Of a stretch of 64,000 nucleotides of DNA, positions 48,282 to 60,170 are shown in pieces. The position numbers and the translations under genes are program-made. Within the stretch, counting starts at the first letter, position 1. The number at the start of each line of letters is the position of its first letter. Below the pieces are notes generated by a model. It was not told the origin of the DNA. It was given only the letters and a program-made list of their open reading frames with translations, and did not search any database. The stretch covers positions 66,682,134-66,746,133 of the forward strand of contig CM055100.1 of NCBI GenBank assembly GCA_029204225.1, written 5' to 3'. The DNA comes from Diphasiastrum complanatum (lineage: Eukaryota > Streptophyta > Lycopodiopsida > Lycopodiales > Lycopodiaceae).

Positions 48282-50190
48282 TTAAGTAGTGAAAACAATA
48301 AATTGAAAAACAAGCAAAATAAAAGCATAATCTGCAATCATGCTAACTGAACTGGCGGAGCAGACTGCCAAAACTTGCGGGCTGCCATTCATGGGAGTAT
48401 TTCCATTCAAATGTTCAAGAATAACTACTCCATAGTTCAGTATTTCTTTGACTCTATACGGAATTTCACGTGTGAACTTCAATTTTCCCTTGATTAACTT
48501 GGTTTTATACATCAATGCTAGATCTCCTTCTTTCAAGTCCTTTTTGTGTAATCGGTGATCATGCCATGCCTTACGATGGGCTTTCTCTGTTGCTAATGCA
48601 TGAACTGCCATCAATCTGGTTTCACATAATTTGTGCAAAGCTTCATGATGATGAAGTAAAGATTTATCATCATCTAATCGCTTTGTTGTTGCTATGCATA
48701 GAGATGGTATTAAGAATTCAATTGGCATGACAACATCTTGACCATAAACTAGTTAAAATTGTGTTTGATTCGCGCTTCCTTTATAAGCGGTTTTGAATGC
48801 CCATAATGTTGCATGCAATTTATGTTCCCCGTCAGAACGACTTGCTTCAGTAGTTTTTGTCATAATAGTGCAGAGAATCTTATCGGAAGATTCAGCTTGG
48901 CCATTACCCTTGGGACAATACAGAGTACTAAACCGGTGTATACCGAAAAAGTATTCCAACAAACACTTTATCGTTTGATTAACAAAGTGTGTACCACGAT
49001 CACTGAATATCTCAATAGGACATCCAAATCGAATAATGATGTGTTCTTAGAGAAACTTAGCTGTAGATTTCGCATCAGCAACTTTAACAACTTTGGCTTC
49101 AACCCACTTGGTCATATAATTGGTTGCTATGATGATATATCTAGCTTGAGATCCTCTTGTCACTGGATGAATCGGACCAACATAATCTAGACCCCATTTC
49201 TCAAATGGTGCTTGTGATAAAACCAGATGTAAGGGTTCATAATTTTGTCGTGTAGGACATCGTACTTGTTGGCAAACATCACATGACAGAACATAACTTT
49301 TGGTGTCTTTATGAAGTGTAGGCCACCAACACCCTGATTGCAAAAGCTTGCGAACAACGATCTGTAGCAAAATGTCCTCCGCCCATTCCATCATGTGAAA
49401 ACATGATTAATTCAGGTATTTCATGCGGTAAAACACATCTTCAAAGAATATCATCCATTCCGTGATGATACAATTGTCCCGCAATCAATTGATAAGGTTG
49501 AGCCTTATGAATCAATTCTCTCTTTTGTACTTTTGTCAATGAGTCATTAGGTTGACCTAGCATTAGATACTCAACAATATCCGATGCCCACTCAGGTACA
49601 GCTTCAACATAGAATAACACAACATCTGGTAATTCATCATCTACTTTAGTATTAACTGGTGCGGATTCGATTCTTAAAACATGGTCAGTGAGATAATGAT
49701 GTTTTTCCTTTCGAACCACAACTCAAAAGTCAAATTCGGTCAATAACAGTAACCATCTTGCAATACACCCTGTATTACACGTCTTGTTTACCAAGTAAAG
49801 TAACGGTTGGTGATCCATATAAATTGCAAAGTGCGTTTCCATAAGATAATGTTGAAATTTCTTTACAGAGAAAATCATTGCTAATGCTTTACGTTATGTT
49901 GTCGAATAGTTTTTCTCTGAATTCGTAAGCTGTCGCTTGCAAATTGTATGGGATAGTCTTTTTGTATTCACCTGACTGTGTTAACACTAATCCAATAGCA
50001 TATTTTGAAGCATCAGTGTGAACATGAAATTCAATCATGCAATCTGGAGAACGTAGCATCGGTGCTTAAGCTAATGTTTTTTTTCAATTTTTCAAAGGCT
50101 TCTAACGCCTCAACTGTCCAAATAGGAACAATGGTCAGTTTGTATATAGGTCTTGCAAGATCTGCAAAGAAGATAATAAAAATTCGATAA
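48282..50190 (-). pseudogene. Second Ty3/gypsy copy (RNase H and integrase), copy B
   Basis: On the minus strand it matches copy A from the end of the reverse transcriptase through RNase H and integrase: WWPTLHKDTKSYVLSCDVCQ, LDYVGPIHPVTRG, PKGNGQAESSDKI, KEGDLALMYKTKLIKGK. Here the catalytic Glu of GNGQAE is kept. Stops and shifts are present throughout, and the RNase H part near 49740-50190 is badly decayed. The match ends at about 50191, where chromovirus sequence on the other strand begins. Confidence 0.85.
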
Positions 50191-50212
50191 TAAGCATTTC
50201 TATCATTCTAAT

Positions 50213-51180
50213 TTGAGCACTTGTTGTTGTATTTGCATAATAGGAAAAACACAAGCAACCCCAATGAATCAAACCAATGAAAACCCAACATTTGATCTAT
50301 CAAACCCATCCAATGTGGCACAAGCTCTTGAACTTTTATACCAACAAATTCAAGCCACTAATAAGCAGCTTCTTGAAACTAATCAAAGAAACCAAGACTT
50401 AGAGTCTAGGTTAGCCAATCAGAAGAAGCATGTAGTTCCACCTCCTATAAAAGTGTTTAAGGGGGAGAAAAAAGATAGGAACTTACAAGTGGTAAGTTAT
50501 TGGCTAAATGTTTGGAACAAATACTTTGCCATGAACCAATTCCCTGAATTTGAGAAGTTATCCACTGTGACCATGTTCCTTGAAAGAAGAGCCTTAGTTT
50601 GGTGGGATGACTTAGTTGCAAAGGGCAATCAACCTTGTACATGGGATGATTTTTGCAAGCTTTTTAGAGATTATTTTCTACCGCGTTTAGATGACTATGA
50701 ACACTTCCAAAAGTTGAGTCATCTAACCATGAATACAGGTTTGGAACAATTTATTCAAGATTTTCATGAGTACCTGAATCCACTTTATAGTGACATTCTG
50801 CCTAAGTACAAATGTTAATGTTCATTGATGGGTTACCAAAAGATTATCAAGTAGATGTTCGTAGGAACCATCCAAAAATCCTAGAAGATGCTATTAGGGC
50901 TGTAAAATACTTTGATAACACACCTAAGCCACCTAGGGGTCAACAACCTAATGTGCAGAAAAAAGGTTTTCAATTTAAGAGGAAGGATAGGGAGGCTGTT
51001 AGTGAAACACATCCCAATTCCAACAATCCTAAGAAAACCAAGAAAAACTTTAAAAATTATCAAGGTGGCAATGATAAAGTTGAAGCTTGTAAGAAGAACC
51101 TGTGCTTCAAGTCCAATGGTGAGGGTCACCTTGCACGTAATTGCGTCAAAAAACAAGCTTCAACCTCAGGTAATCTATCT
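50213..51180 (+). pseudogene. Chromovirus (Ty3/gypsy) gag
   Basis: The frame begins with a Gln/Asn-rich coiled segment (ALELLYQQIQATNKQLLETN), then the capsid-type box (YWLNVWNKYFAMNQFPE, ALVWWDDLV, TWDDFCKLFRDYFLP). A one-step frame change near 50815 leads into MFIDGLPKDYQVDVRR. The zinc knuckle near 51110 reads CFKSNGEGHLARNC, with Ser where the second Cys belongs. No LTR or primer-binding site precedes it. Confidence 0.88.
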
Positions 51181-51519
51181 CGAAGTAATGAGATGGATGT
51201 TTGTTTTCTTAGTTCTTTAGTTTTTGGTTCTAATGACCTTATTTGCATTAAAGGTAAAGTTAATGATCAAGTTGTTAATGTTCTTTTTGACACATGATCC
51301 ACTCATGACTTTATTAATGTAAATTTGGTGCAGACGCTAAACCTTCCTACTAGAAAAAGTGAGAAAAAATACCGTGTGACAATGGCATCGGGAAGTTATT
51401 CCGATTTGATGGATTTCATTATTCCTGATGTAGAATTGCACATTCAGGATTATTTTGAAAAACTAGAATTCCATGCTGTTCAATTAGCTAATGTAGATAT
51501 TGTTCTTGGGCAACAATGA
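51181..51519 (+). pseudogene. Chromovirus aspartic protease
   Basis: VNVLFDT is followed by a TGA stop at 51296-51298 exactly where the active-site Gly codon (GGA) is expected, then STHDFI. The domain continues with LPTRKSEKKYRVTMASG and ends VDIVLGQQ. A single base change therefore destroys the active site and truncates the frame. Confidence 0.85.
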
Positions 51520-51540
51520 CATTTTGATAAGAACAAATCA

Positions 51541-52954
51541 TTGAGAATTGATTCTGTTGAGAAATCTTTATTTTTTATGCATGAGAATTTTTTAATTAAG
51601 ATCAAGGCTAGTTTAAGTGTTGACACTAAAAATGTTAACCCTTATTCTAAACATGAATTTAATTCTATTATGAAGAATTCTGATTTTAAAGTTTATTTAT
51701 GTTTTCATAATGATATCATTTGCTGCAATGATGAAGAACTTAACGTAAATGCCATGAATATACCCAGTGAGAACACTATAGAATTTGAAGCCTATAATGA
51801 ACATAGGCAGGAATTCAATGATGTTTATTTAGACCTTCCTGTAGGTTTACCACCAAAAAGGACAGTTGATCATAAAATTGACCTAATACCTGGAGCAATT
51901 CCAATTGCACAGCATCCTTATAGGATGAGTGCATCGGAAAAGGCTGAGGCAAATAGGCAATTACATGACTACCTGAAAAAGGGGTGGGTACAACCTAGTA
52001 AGTCTCCTTGGGCATCACCAGTGGTTCAGGTGGCCAAGAAGGATGGGACTATAAGGTTTTACGTCGACTATAAGAAATTGAACAAGGTAACCGTTAAGAA
52101 TAGATATCCACTGCCGTGGATGGATGATCTAATAGACTATCTTGGTGGTTCTGGGTACTTTACCAAGATAGATCTAAGATTGGGCTACTATCAGATATGC
52201 ATTAAGGTAGAAGATATACCAAAAACCGAGTTTCAAACTCGCTTTGGTCACTACGAATTTTTGGTGTTGTCTTTTGGTTTGACCAATGCACCGGCAACTT
52301 TCCAACAAATGATGAACGATTTGTTTAGGCCATATTTGGGAAGATTTGTAGTGGTATTCTTAGATGATATCCTAGACTTTGGCGGAACATAAAGAGCATC
52401 TTAGGATTGTCTTGGATATTCTAAGAAGGGAAAAGCTTTTTGCCAAGGAGTCTAAGTGTGACTTTTTTGCTAAGGAATTGTCCTACTTGGGGCATAAGAG
52501 GGTGGAGATTGAGGCTGATTGTATCCAGAGGGTTATTGATTGGCCTATTCTCACCACAGTTCAAGAAATCAAGTCTTTTTTGGGGTTTGTGGGATTTTTC
52601 CGTCAACATATTCCCCAATTTGCTCGATTGGCATTTCCCCTTACCCAAGCCTTGAAAGGCTATAAGAAACTAAGCCGGAGGGCTAAGAGTCCACTAGTGG
52701 TGTGGATGGAAGATATGAATAATTGTTTTGAGTTGCTTAAGAAAAGTGTCACTTCGGCACCAAAACTAATCATTGGCGATCCTAATAAGACTTTTGTGGC
52801 TAGGATCGATGCTAGTGATTATGCTATTGGAGCTGTTTTGATGCAGGATGGACATCCTGTGGCTTATGAAAGCAAGAAACTCAATCCTGCTTGGTCTAGG
52901 TATTGTACCTATGAGAAGGAACTTTTTGCAATTGTTCATTCCTTGAAAATTTGA
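51541..52954 (+). pseudogene. Chromovirus reverse transcriptase and RNase H start
   Basis: The boxes are [56 protein letters not shown], then VVFLDDIL near 52365, where the frame changes. It continues with HLRIVLDILRREKLFAKESK, FLGFVGFFRQHIPQFA, then RNase H ARIDASDYAIGAVLMQDGHP. The reverse transcriptase is almost whole with FLDD as the catalytic motif. A single frameshift falls right after it. Confidence 0.92.
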
Positions 52955-52963
52955 TGACATTAT

Positions 52964-53662
52964 TTGTATGGAGCCAGATTTGAAGTTTTGACGGATCATC
53001 AGACTCTTCGATATTTCTGTGATGCTACAAATTTAAAGGGGAGGCAAGCTAGATGGGCTGAGCTGATGCAAGTCTTTGACTTTTCTATATGTTATTGTAA
53101 AGAAAGTCAAAATACTCTAGCGGATGCTTTGAGTCGGTTACCGGTTATTAATCAGTTGTGCTTCACTGTTATAGAACCGGAGTTGTTTCAGTCCCTTCAA
53201 AGACTATATGAGTCCGATCCTTTTTTTGGAAAGTATTGGCAACAAGTCCTTTCGAGGGTCGATTCAGGTTTGCAAGATTCCTCGAATCAGGGAAAGACTG
53301 AAACGGATTTCCTAATTCAAAATAGGATTTTGTTTCGTAAAGGAAAGGTGTGTGTACTGGAGAATGACACTATAAGGGCCCAAATCTTGCATAAGTGTCA
53401 TGATAGTCCATGCGCAGGACATCCGGGTATACAAAGAACACTTGACTTAGTTCGAAGGCAATTTTGGGGGCCTAAGATGAAAAGTCAGGTAGAGGCCTAT
53501 GTACTTAAATGTACTAAGTGCCAGTTAAATAAAGCAGAGAGGCTAAGGCCTATTACATCCTTTAGATATTCCTACCGGAAAGTGGAAAAATATATCTATG
53601 GATTTTGTGGTCGGACTTCCACGTACAGGGAAGGGCCACGATTCGGTTTGGGTCATTGTTGA
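52964..53662 (+). pseudogene. Chromovirus RNase H end and integrase zinc region
   Basis: FEVLTDHQTLRYF and ADALSRLPVI end RNase H. The integrase zinc domain follows: ILHKCHDSPCAGHPG with two His, and KCTKCQLNK with two Cys. A frameshift near 53570-53600 throws the frame off at the start of the catalytic core. Confidence 0.9.
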
Positions 53663-54060
53663 CAGACTTACGAAGTTTGCTCAATTTATCCCAACGAAAA
53701 CTATTGTTAAAGCTTCAAAACTAGCTCAACTGTTTGTTGAGAAGCTTTTTCGACTATACGGGCTGCCTTGCGATATTGTCAGTGACCGTGACCCAAAATT
53801 CACTGGGAATTTTTGACAAGCAGTATTTGAAAAGTTGGAAACAACTTTAAGTTTGAGTTCTACAGATCATCCGAAATCAGACGGTCAAACGGAAAGGGCC
53901 AATTAGATGATGGAGGATATGCTTCGAGCATATGTGGGCTATCGGCAGTCTGATTGGGAACAATACCTTCCACTGGTGGAATTTGCATATAATAGTGCAA
54001 AAAATTCAACAATCGGATTCAGTCCTTTCATGTTTATGTATGGTTTTCAACCTTGATCAC
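53598..54060 (+). pseudogene. Chromovirus integrase catalytic core
   Basis: The sequence reads MDFVVGLPRTGKGHDSVWVI, then IVSDRDPKFTGNF before a stop at 53814. Further on, after that stop, DGQTERAN carries the catalytic Glu. All three acidic residues of the D,D-35-E set are recognisable, so the core decayed by stops rather than by active-site loss. Confidence 0.9.
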
Positions 54061-54074
54061 CAATTAGTGTTGGC

Positions 54075-54640
54075 ATGAAAAACCTACGAGTGCAAGTCGC
54101 AGCTGATTTCCTTGCAGATATGCAAGAAATGTTACAGCTGGCTAAAGATAGCATAAGAAGTGCCCAAGATAGGGCAAGGCTCTATGCTGATCTATCTCGG
54201 AAGCACAAGGTATTCATGGTCAACGACTGGGTGTTTTTGAGAGTCCCTAGTCACTCTAGGGGCTTGAAAACTATTAAGTGTGCAAAGTTGGCGCCTAGGT
54301 ATTGCGGTCCTTTTAAGGTTATCCAAGTGATAACCAAGGCCACATACAAACTAGACCTTCCAGCTAACTTTGGAATTCATCTTGTTTTCCACATTAGTAA
54401 GTTGAAACCCTCATTGGGGGTTGGGGAGACCCTGGTCCCTCTGGAAGATCTGGTGGAACTTCTTCGTGATGAGTCCGTGAGTGGACCACGTGAACCCGAG
54501 GCGATTGTTAATAGCCGACAGAGAACTCTATGGAGTAGAGTGCTTCGAAAATTTTTAGTCAGGTAGAGGGGCAAATCAGAAGAGGAGGATACTTGGGAAA
54601 AGGAGGTTGATCTCCAGAAGAATTTTTTAAATTTTTTCCT
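54075..54640 (+). pseudogene. Chromovirus integrase C-terminus with chromodomain
   Basis: The GPF/GPY-type region (APRYCGPFKVIQ) is followed by FHISKLKP. A chromodomain then begins PEAIVNSRQRTLWSRVLRKF and continues past a TAG at 54564-54566 to EEDTWEKEVDLQ. The stop sits where chromodomains have the aromatic W of the V-(K/R)-W box, consistent with a TGG-to-TAG change. Chromodomains guide chromoviral integration to particular chromatin, and this one identifies the element as a chromovirus. Confidence 0.85.
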
Positions 54641-54672
54641 ACAAGAAAAAATTTAAGCTTAGGGGGAAGAAA

Positions 54673-55750
54673 TGTTACATACCTATGTAACTAGCAGTAC
54701 TTTAGACTCCTAATAGTCCATTTAGTGTTGGGGGCTAAATGGCAAGGTACCCTTAGGATTAAGGGTATGTTCTCTTGGATAAGAGCAGGCATGTGGCTAT
54801 ACCTTAGTTGGAGGTATGGAGTCACGTGACCTTTGGATAAGGGGTACCCTTAGTATTAAGGATAGTTATCTTAGATTAAGGTATAGTGTCCTCGGTTAAG
54901 GGCATGTAGGTGTATGCCTTGGATGGAGGTACGGAACCTAGTAAGGTTGTAGAAAGTCATTGGATGACTATTTTTCTAAAACCTTGGGCCTCAACCTTGA
55001 ACCATATCACTTTATTGGTCTAGGGCCAAAGTATACATGCACAACTTGGGCAATGGGACCTATTAGGAGGGCGCCCTTCTAAAGTGTCCATTGAGTTCCC
55101 AACTCCCACAAGAAAGGCATTCAAAGAGTCATAGGTTATGGAAGGAGTCTCTTGACCTTCCATAAGCCTATGGAGGCTCTTGGAGATTCTTTAACTCCCC
55201 TAGGCTTCTCTCTCTCTCTCTCATTGGATGTGCACGGAACCCCATAGTGCATTGGAGAGATTCATGGGCCATCTATATGAGGGTAGTAGGGCACCCATTG
55301 GGGGGGGGGGGGGAGATCTCTCTTGTTTGCTTTGCTTATGCTCTAGTGTTGCTACTAGTGTGTAGAGTGCTTTCTTGTGGTAGTATGCTTGGGGTTTGGA
55401 TCCTGCTTATGGTATGGGACATAAGAAGGCTTTGGATCTTGAGAATGCTATGGAGTGTTGTGCTATGCTTGTGATTTTTGTTTATGGTTAGCAAGGGGGT
55501 GCTAGATAGGTCTTGCTTGGAGCTTGGATTTAGCTATGGTTGGGTGGTGAATATTTGAGGCCAGGTTGTTATCTATCTTTGTGTTTAAAGAGTAGGGACA
55601 CAGGTGGAGGGTCTTGGAGGCTTGCAGATCCTTACTTGCAGGTGGAGACATCCTAGCTTGGAGTTGGGGAGCATCTTGAAGGTTGCAGGTTGCTTGGAGG
55701 ACATTTGGAGACTCTACCTTGGATTTGGAGGTCTTCCTCACCTCTACTTG
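54673..55750 (+). repeat. 3' LTR of the chromovirus, right end approximate
   Basis: A polypurine tract (TTAGGGGGAAGAAA) precedes TGTTACATACCTATGTAACT at 54673. That LTR start contains the perfect inverted repeat GTTACATA-CC-TATGTAAC. Inside, a segment with TACCCTTAG(G/T)ATTAAGG(G/A)TA is imperfectly duplicated (about 54750 and 54845). The right end near 55750 is a guess because there is no second LTR to compare. Confidence 0.6.
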
Positions 55751-56580
55751 TAAAATTTAAATCATGCACACTCTTTGTAAATGAAGTCCCAACCATTGTC
55801 CTTTCCTTTTCTCAAGGTGTGTCCAAAATATTTTTGATAGTATGAGAGATAAATTAGGTTTTTGTTATATATAATATGCAAATATGAATGGTAATATAAA
55901 TACTTATAGATTTCACTACATGTATAAATGAAATCATAAACAAGTATAAATATAAATAGATAAATACACTCATACACAATAATCAACTAACTAAATAAAC
56001 AAGTACAAATATAAATATAAATTTCTAGTCAATATATCCATTTGAGTGTAGAGCACGTCGACCTCCAAAATACAAACTTGAGTATAGGAGATAATAGTTG
56101 GTTTATTGACAAGTTTGGAGGCTCACCCACCAATATCTATACACTAGCTTCTCTACATGTTTGAGTCTTATCTTTATGTTGGAATATGCTTGAACTGCCA
56201 CTGTCCATGTTCCCAATTCTAGCCTATGCCATGAGCAACGTTTTCTCAATGTTGAGGCTATCCACGTGGCATCCATTTGTTAGCCCTGCAACATTGAGGC
56301 TATGTTGTAACAGTTTCACCAACTGATGACGTGTTAGCATCACGTTCATCTGGGGACAAAAGCTATTTCCCAGTTTTGCAAAACATTTTTATCAATGATA
56401 TTATTGGACGTGCACATGAAGGCCACGTGAAGGCCACAAGAATCATTATGTGGTCATCATGACCCCTCATGCTGCACGTGATAAGGTGATAAGTGATAAC
56501 AATCAGAGCACATCTCTATTTTGCTGCTAAGACACTGAGACAGAGCACAACCTGTATCTTGCTGCTCAGACAGACACTTG
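55751..56580. other. AT-rich intergenic DNA
   Basis: No gene was recognised. 55840-56030 is very AT-rich with many TATAAAT words. Confidence 0.5.
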
Positions 56581-56585
56581 CATCT

Positions 56586-56653
56586 GTTGAAGAGATCGTG
56601 TTGCGAGGAGGTATCGCTACACAGAACAGTTGAAGAGATCGTGTTGCGAGGAG
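56586..56653. repeat. 25-bp direct repeat
   Basis: GTTGAAGAGATCGTGTTGCG followed by AGGAG occurs at 56586-56610 and 56629-56653. Confidence 0.9.
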
Positions 56654-56748
56654 ATCAGTTACATGATAGAGAATTGTCTATTGTGGTAACACCTTTTCGC
56701 CTTTTCTTGAACATACATCAGCTTTACCTCTTCTTGAACGTGGGAAAG

Positions 56749-57620
56749 CTAGCAGACCATCATCACTACCATCAAAATTATAATCAATAATCTTCGAATT
56801 TCACACTCCATAGCAGCATCATGTAGGCCCTCTTGGCTGTCTGACACTAATCTGTTCAGCTTCTTAACCTCTTCCTCATACTCTTCTTCATGCTCATACT
56901 CATCTTCATCATGAGGTGTAGCTTTCTTCAATCTTTTTCGACGTTGGAAATCTTCTACCTTACGGCTAGAGTGAACCTTACTAATAGTGTTCTTTCCTAT
57001 ACTAGCACTCGGAATTCCTGTTGCAACTTCAGCAGTAGCAGAGCCTGGAAAGTTGCAGCCTCTTTCATTCGTAGTGTCCCTTCCTGTAGTAGCACTTGGA
57101 ACTGCACTTCCTATTGCAACCTGACCAGAGCCTAGAAAATTGCGGCCTCCTTTATTCATAGTGTCTGTTCCTGTAGCGGCACCTGGAACTGCATTTTCTG
57201 TTGCAATCTGAGCAGTATCAGACCCTGAAAAACTACTGCTTCCAAGTACTTTATTCATAGTGTCCCTTCTTGTAGTAGCACTTGGAACTGCACTTGTTGT
57301 TGCAACCCGAGTAGCACAAGAGCCTGGAAAACTGCTGCTTCCGAACGAGTTATGGACACTCGGATAGAACATAAAACCCTGAGGCTATTGAGTACACCCA
57401 CAGTGGCATGAGAGTTTGCATACTCAAATGATGTATTCATACCATTTATAGATGCATTATGTATATCTCTTGCTACAAAAACATTTAGACATTTATTGCA
57501 TTTGAGATTGAAATTCAGATACGTCTTATAATATTCATACTGCATTTTGCAATGTAGACATGCCATCCGGAAGCTACCAGCATGATTGTTCGGTTCATAA
57601 TTCGCTGTTGCATTTGGACT
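56749..57620 (-). pseudogene. Tail of a plant J-domain-family protein, frameshifted
   Basis: On the minus strand, near 57566, a four-cysteine motif reads MACLHCKMQYEYYKTYLN, then LKCNKCLNVFVARDI. This resembles the C-P-x-C-K-x-Q-Y-E-Y zinc-finger that follows the J domain in a large family of plant DnaJ-like proteins, some of which end in DUF3444. The next frame, joined by a frameshift near 57370, begins FYPSVHNSF and holds four tandem repeats of about 30-34 residues with the core AVPSATT-x-RDT. A basic segment (RRKRLKKATP) and an acidic Glu-rich tail follow. No J domain was found upstream. This is a 5'-truncated relic, or possibly separate exons. Confidence 0.6.
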
Positions 57621-58432
57621 CAGATTGGATGGGCGGTAGCGTCGATCTCAGCGCAACGAACTCGTTGAAGGGGCCGTTGATATTGAGGGTGGAGGTGATG
57701 ATCGTGACATTGTGTTCAAACATGCCAGCTGCAAAGCCACTGCCGCCGCCCAGATCAAGCCCAATGCAGATTGTCCTCCAAAATTTGCTTGATCTTTATG
57801 AAGTCATGGCAGTCATGGGGAATCGCCCAACGATTTCTTTGTGGCCCAGTGAGCTCAAAGCAATTTGCGCAGTCAGCAAAGGCTTTGCTCTCTCTCGCTC
57901 TTCTATTTATACAGTCGAAGCTCTTGCAAGAGTAGTGTGTCCATCGCACCATGTCACCAGTGGGCAAGACCAAAGGGAAATCGGTAAAGGGACCCGCTTG
58001 GAGTATTGGATCAGAGGTCTAGCAAAACAACATCGTTGGGGGAGAGGCTCACTACCATAAGCTTCTGCGCTAGCGCCTAGTGCGCCCAATCATCAGGACA
58101 TAGATCACCCACAGTGTAGCTCATATACTCTTTTAGCAGCTCTTTATGCAGGTAGCAAAGATGGCCAATCGAGGAAGCCATGGTTTGTGATCCATAGGAA
58201 GGATTCCTTCCCAAAGGCAGACACCGATCTTCAGTGAATTCTAGCAGCTATGTGCTAAGAAGTATTCCTTATTCTTCTTGATTTTGCTTGATAATACTGC
58301 CTCCATAGCTACACCTTCCTTGTGTGAGCTGCGCGTGTTGTCCAACAAATGTCTTTGTGTACGACGAAGTTCCTCACGGATTGAGGATAGTTCATGAAGG
58401 ATAGATGCTGGTCTTAAAATACTCTGACAAGT
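57621..58432. other. No gene recognised
   Basis: A + strand frame at 57560-58060 and its minus-strand shadows show no recognisable domain. It could be flanking or intronic DNA of either neighbouring relic. Confidence 0.4.
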
Positions 58433-58720
58433 AATATTTCTCCAGAGTTTGATAAATTACAACACTTTTAGTTCCTTGAGCTTTTCAATAATGATATCAC
58501 GGGGACGATCCTTTCATCCCTCTCAAATTGATCAGAGATTCTAGAACTTCAACGTCATAAAAATCACTTGAGTGAAAATTTATCTCCAGAATTTAGCTGT
58601 TTGAAACGCATGCAAGTTTTGAACCTCCATAGGAACAATCACTTAGGAACCATTCCACCTACATTGAGGAATTGTTCACTGACTTCTTGTGTTGTCAGCT
58701 TTATCTCATTCATAGTGTAG
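58433..58720 (+). pseudogene. Leucine-rich repeats of a receptor-kinase relic
   Basis: One continuous + frame encodes about four leucine-rich repeats: FLELFNNDITGTILSSLSN, EILELQRHKNHLSENLSPEF and LQVLNLHRNNHLGTIPPTL. These carry the plant LRR-RLK pattern of LxxLxLxxNxLxGxIP. Stops interrupt at 58469 (TAG) and 58529 (TGA). There is no signal peptide, membrane segment or kinase domain nearby, so it is a small fragment. Confidence 0.8.
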
Positions 58721-58784
58721 ATGTTGCTTTTTTCTACATTGGCAAGACTGGTGATTTGCTAGCTTTCTAACCCAAGATCCTTTT

Positions 58785-59664
58785 ATGATTTTAGATCATC
58801 AACAAAAGAGCAAAATCATTGATGATTGCTACGAAAATCAAACGTTGTTGGAGGATCCTATACGTGTTGGGAGAGCAGAATCATTGCTAGCTGGGTGTTG
58901 GAAAACACTCCTACAAAACTTTCGAAATCTTACAGAAATCAACTGGCTCATCTGTCTTCAGACTTCGCAAATAAGATTCGATCTTTTCCATTCTGCTCAG
59001 GTTACCTTCCTTATAACTTGTGACTTCTGAATTTCTGATGTAGGTCGTTTTGAAACTACAAACATTCTGATTGAAATTGAAGTCGTGACAGCAACACACA
59101 TGAAAAATTTGAAGAGGACAATTGCCACCTCTTCATGGCAACATGCCAACAACACAATACTAACATTTCTAACTTATAACAACTACTAACAATGTGGAAA
59201 AGGTTGTTCGCATCCAATCGACATTATTTCATCATTTTAAAATGGATATATTATGATTGTCCGTATCTTTCACATCTTAACATGCAAAAGGATTACAAAT
59301 GTATGTATCATTAGATCACATAGAAGTGTGAATAAACACATATAATTCAAATTCAATTTACAACATAATCACATAGCTTTGTATAATCATAAATAGATAA
59401 AAATGTTGTGCCTTGTAGATTGCCATATGTATTGAGCAATAAGACATGGATCGTGTTTCTATGAGATTCTAACACAACTTAGGATACTTCATGCTATTTT
59501 GTGAAGGTTTTTTAATCCTCTTGCTTTCTAATATTTGTTTTTTAATCTTATTGATGGCGATTATATTTGCACACATTTGTAATCCAACGTAGTTTAATTT
59601 TCAATTTCCTACTTTTAATTTTTAATATCGCTTTTCCATGTTTGTACTTATTCTATATTCATTT
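58785..59664. other. Possible further LRR debris, then AT-rich DNA
   Basis: 58785-59030 is open on + and reads TLLQNFRNLTEINWLICLQ, weakly leucine-repeat-like, so it may extend the LRR relic. 59040-59664 has no recognisable feature. Confidence 0.3.
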
Positions 59665-60170
59665 TTGGTGCGTGGCTATTTATTTTGTTATGTGCTATTG
59701 ATGAATTTTTAATAACCACTTTTGTGTCGATAATTACTGATTTCTCCTTGGTGCACAACTATTCATTTACCTAGCTGTTTTTGATGAATGTATAACTACT
59801 ATGGTTGTTTGTTGCATGGTTAGTCGCTAATTCCTGGTTCTTTTGAATTCGTTTCTGGTTCACGACTATTCACTTGGCTATGTGCTATTGATGAATCTCA
59901 ATAACCATTTGTGTACCTGATAATTACTGATTCATCTTTGGTGCACGACTATTTACTTGATTAGGTGCTATTGATGAATCTATAACTACCATGGTTGTTT
60001 GTTGCATGAAAACTCTTCAGTTTCTGATTATTCTAAATTCATTTTTGGTGCACGACCATTTACTTGACTAGGTGCTACTCATGAATTTCCAATAATCCTT
60101 TCTATACCTGCTAATTGTCGATTCATTTTTGGTGCATGGCCATTCATTTGGGTAGGTGCTATAGATGAAT
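59665..60170. repeat. Six copies of a 42-bp motif in a 190-bp higher-order array
   Basis: A motif like TTGGTGCACGACTATTTACT followed by TGGCTAGGTGCTATTGATGAAT starts at 59665, 59748, 59855, 59938, 60045 and 60129. Spacings alternate 83, 107, 83, 107, 84, so the true unit is a dimer of 190 bp. No coding sense was seen. Confidence 0.9.

Noticed and set aside
57560-58060. 166-codon + strand frame
   Set aside because: No recognisable motif, and it overlaps the start of the minus-strand J-protein relic; most likely a chance frame in GC-richer DNA.
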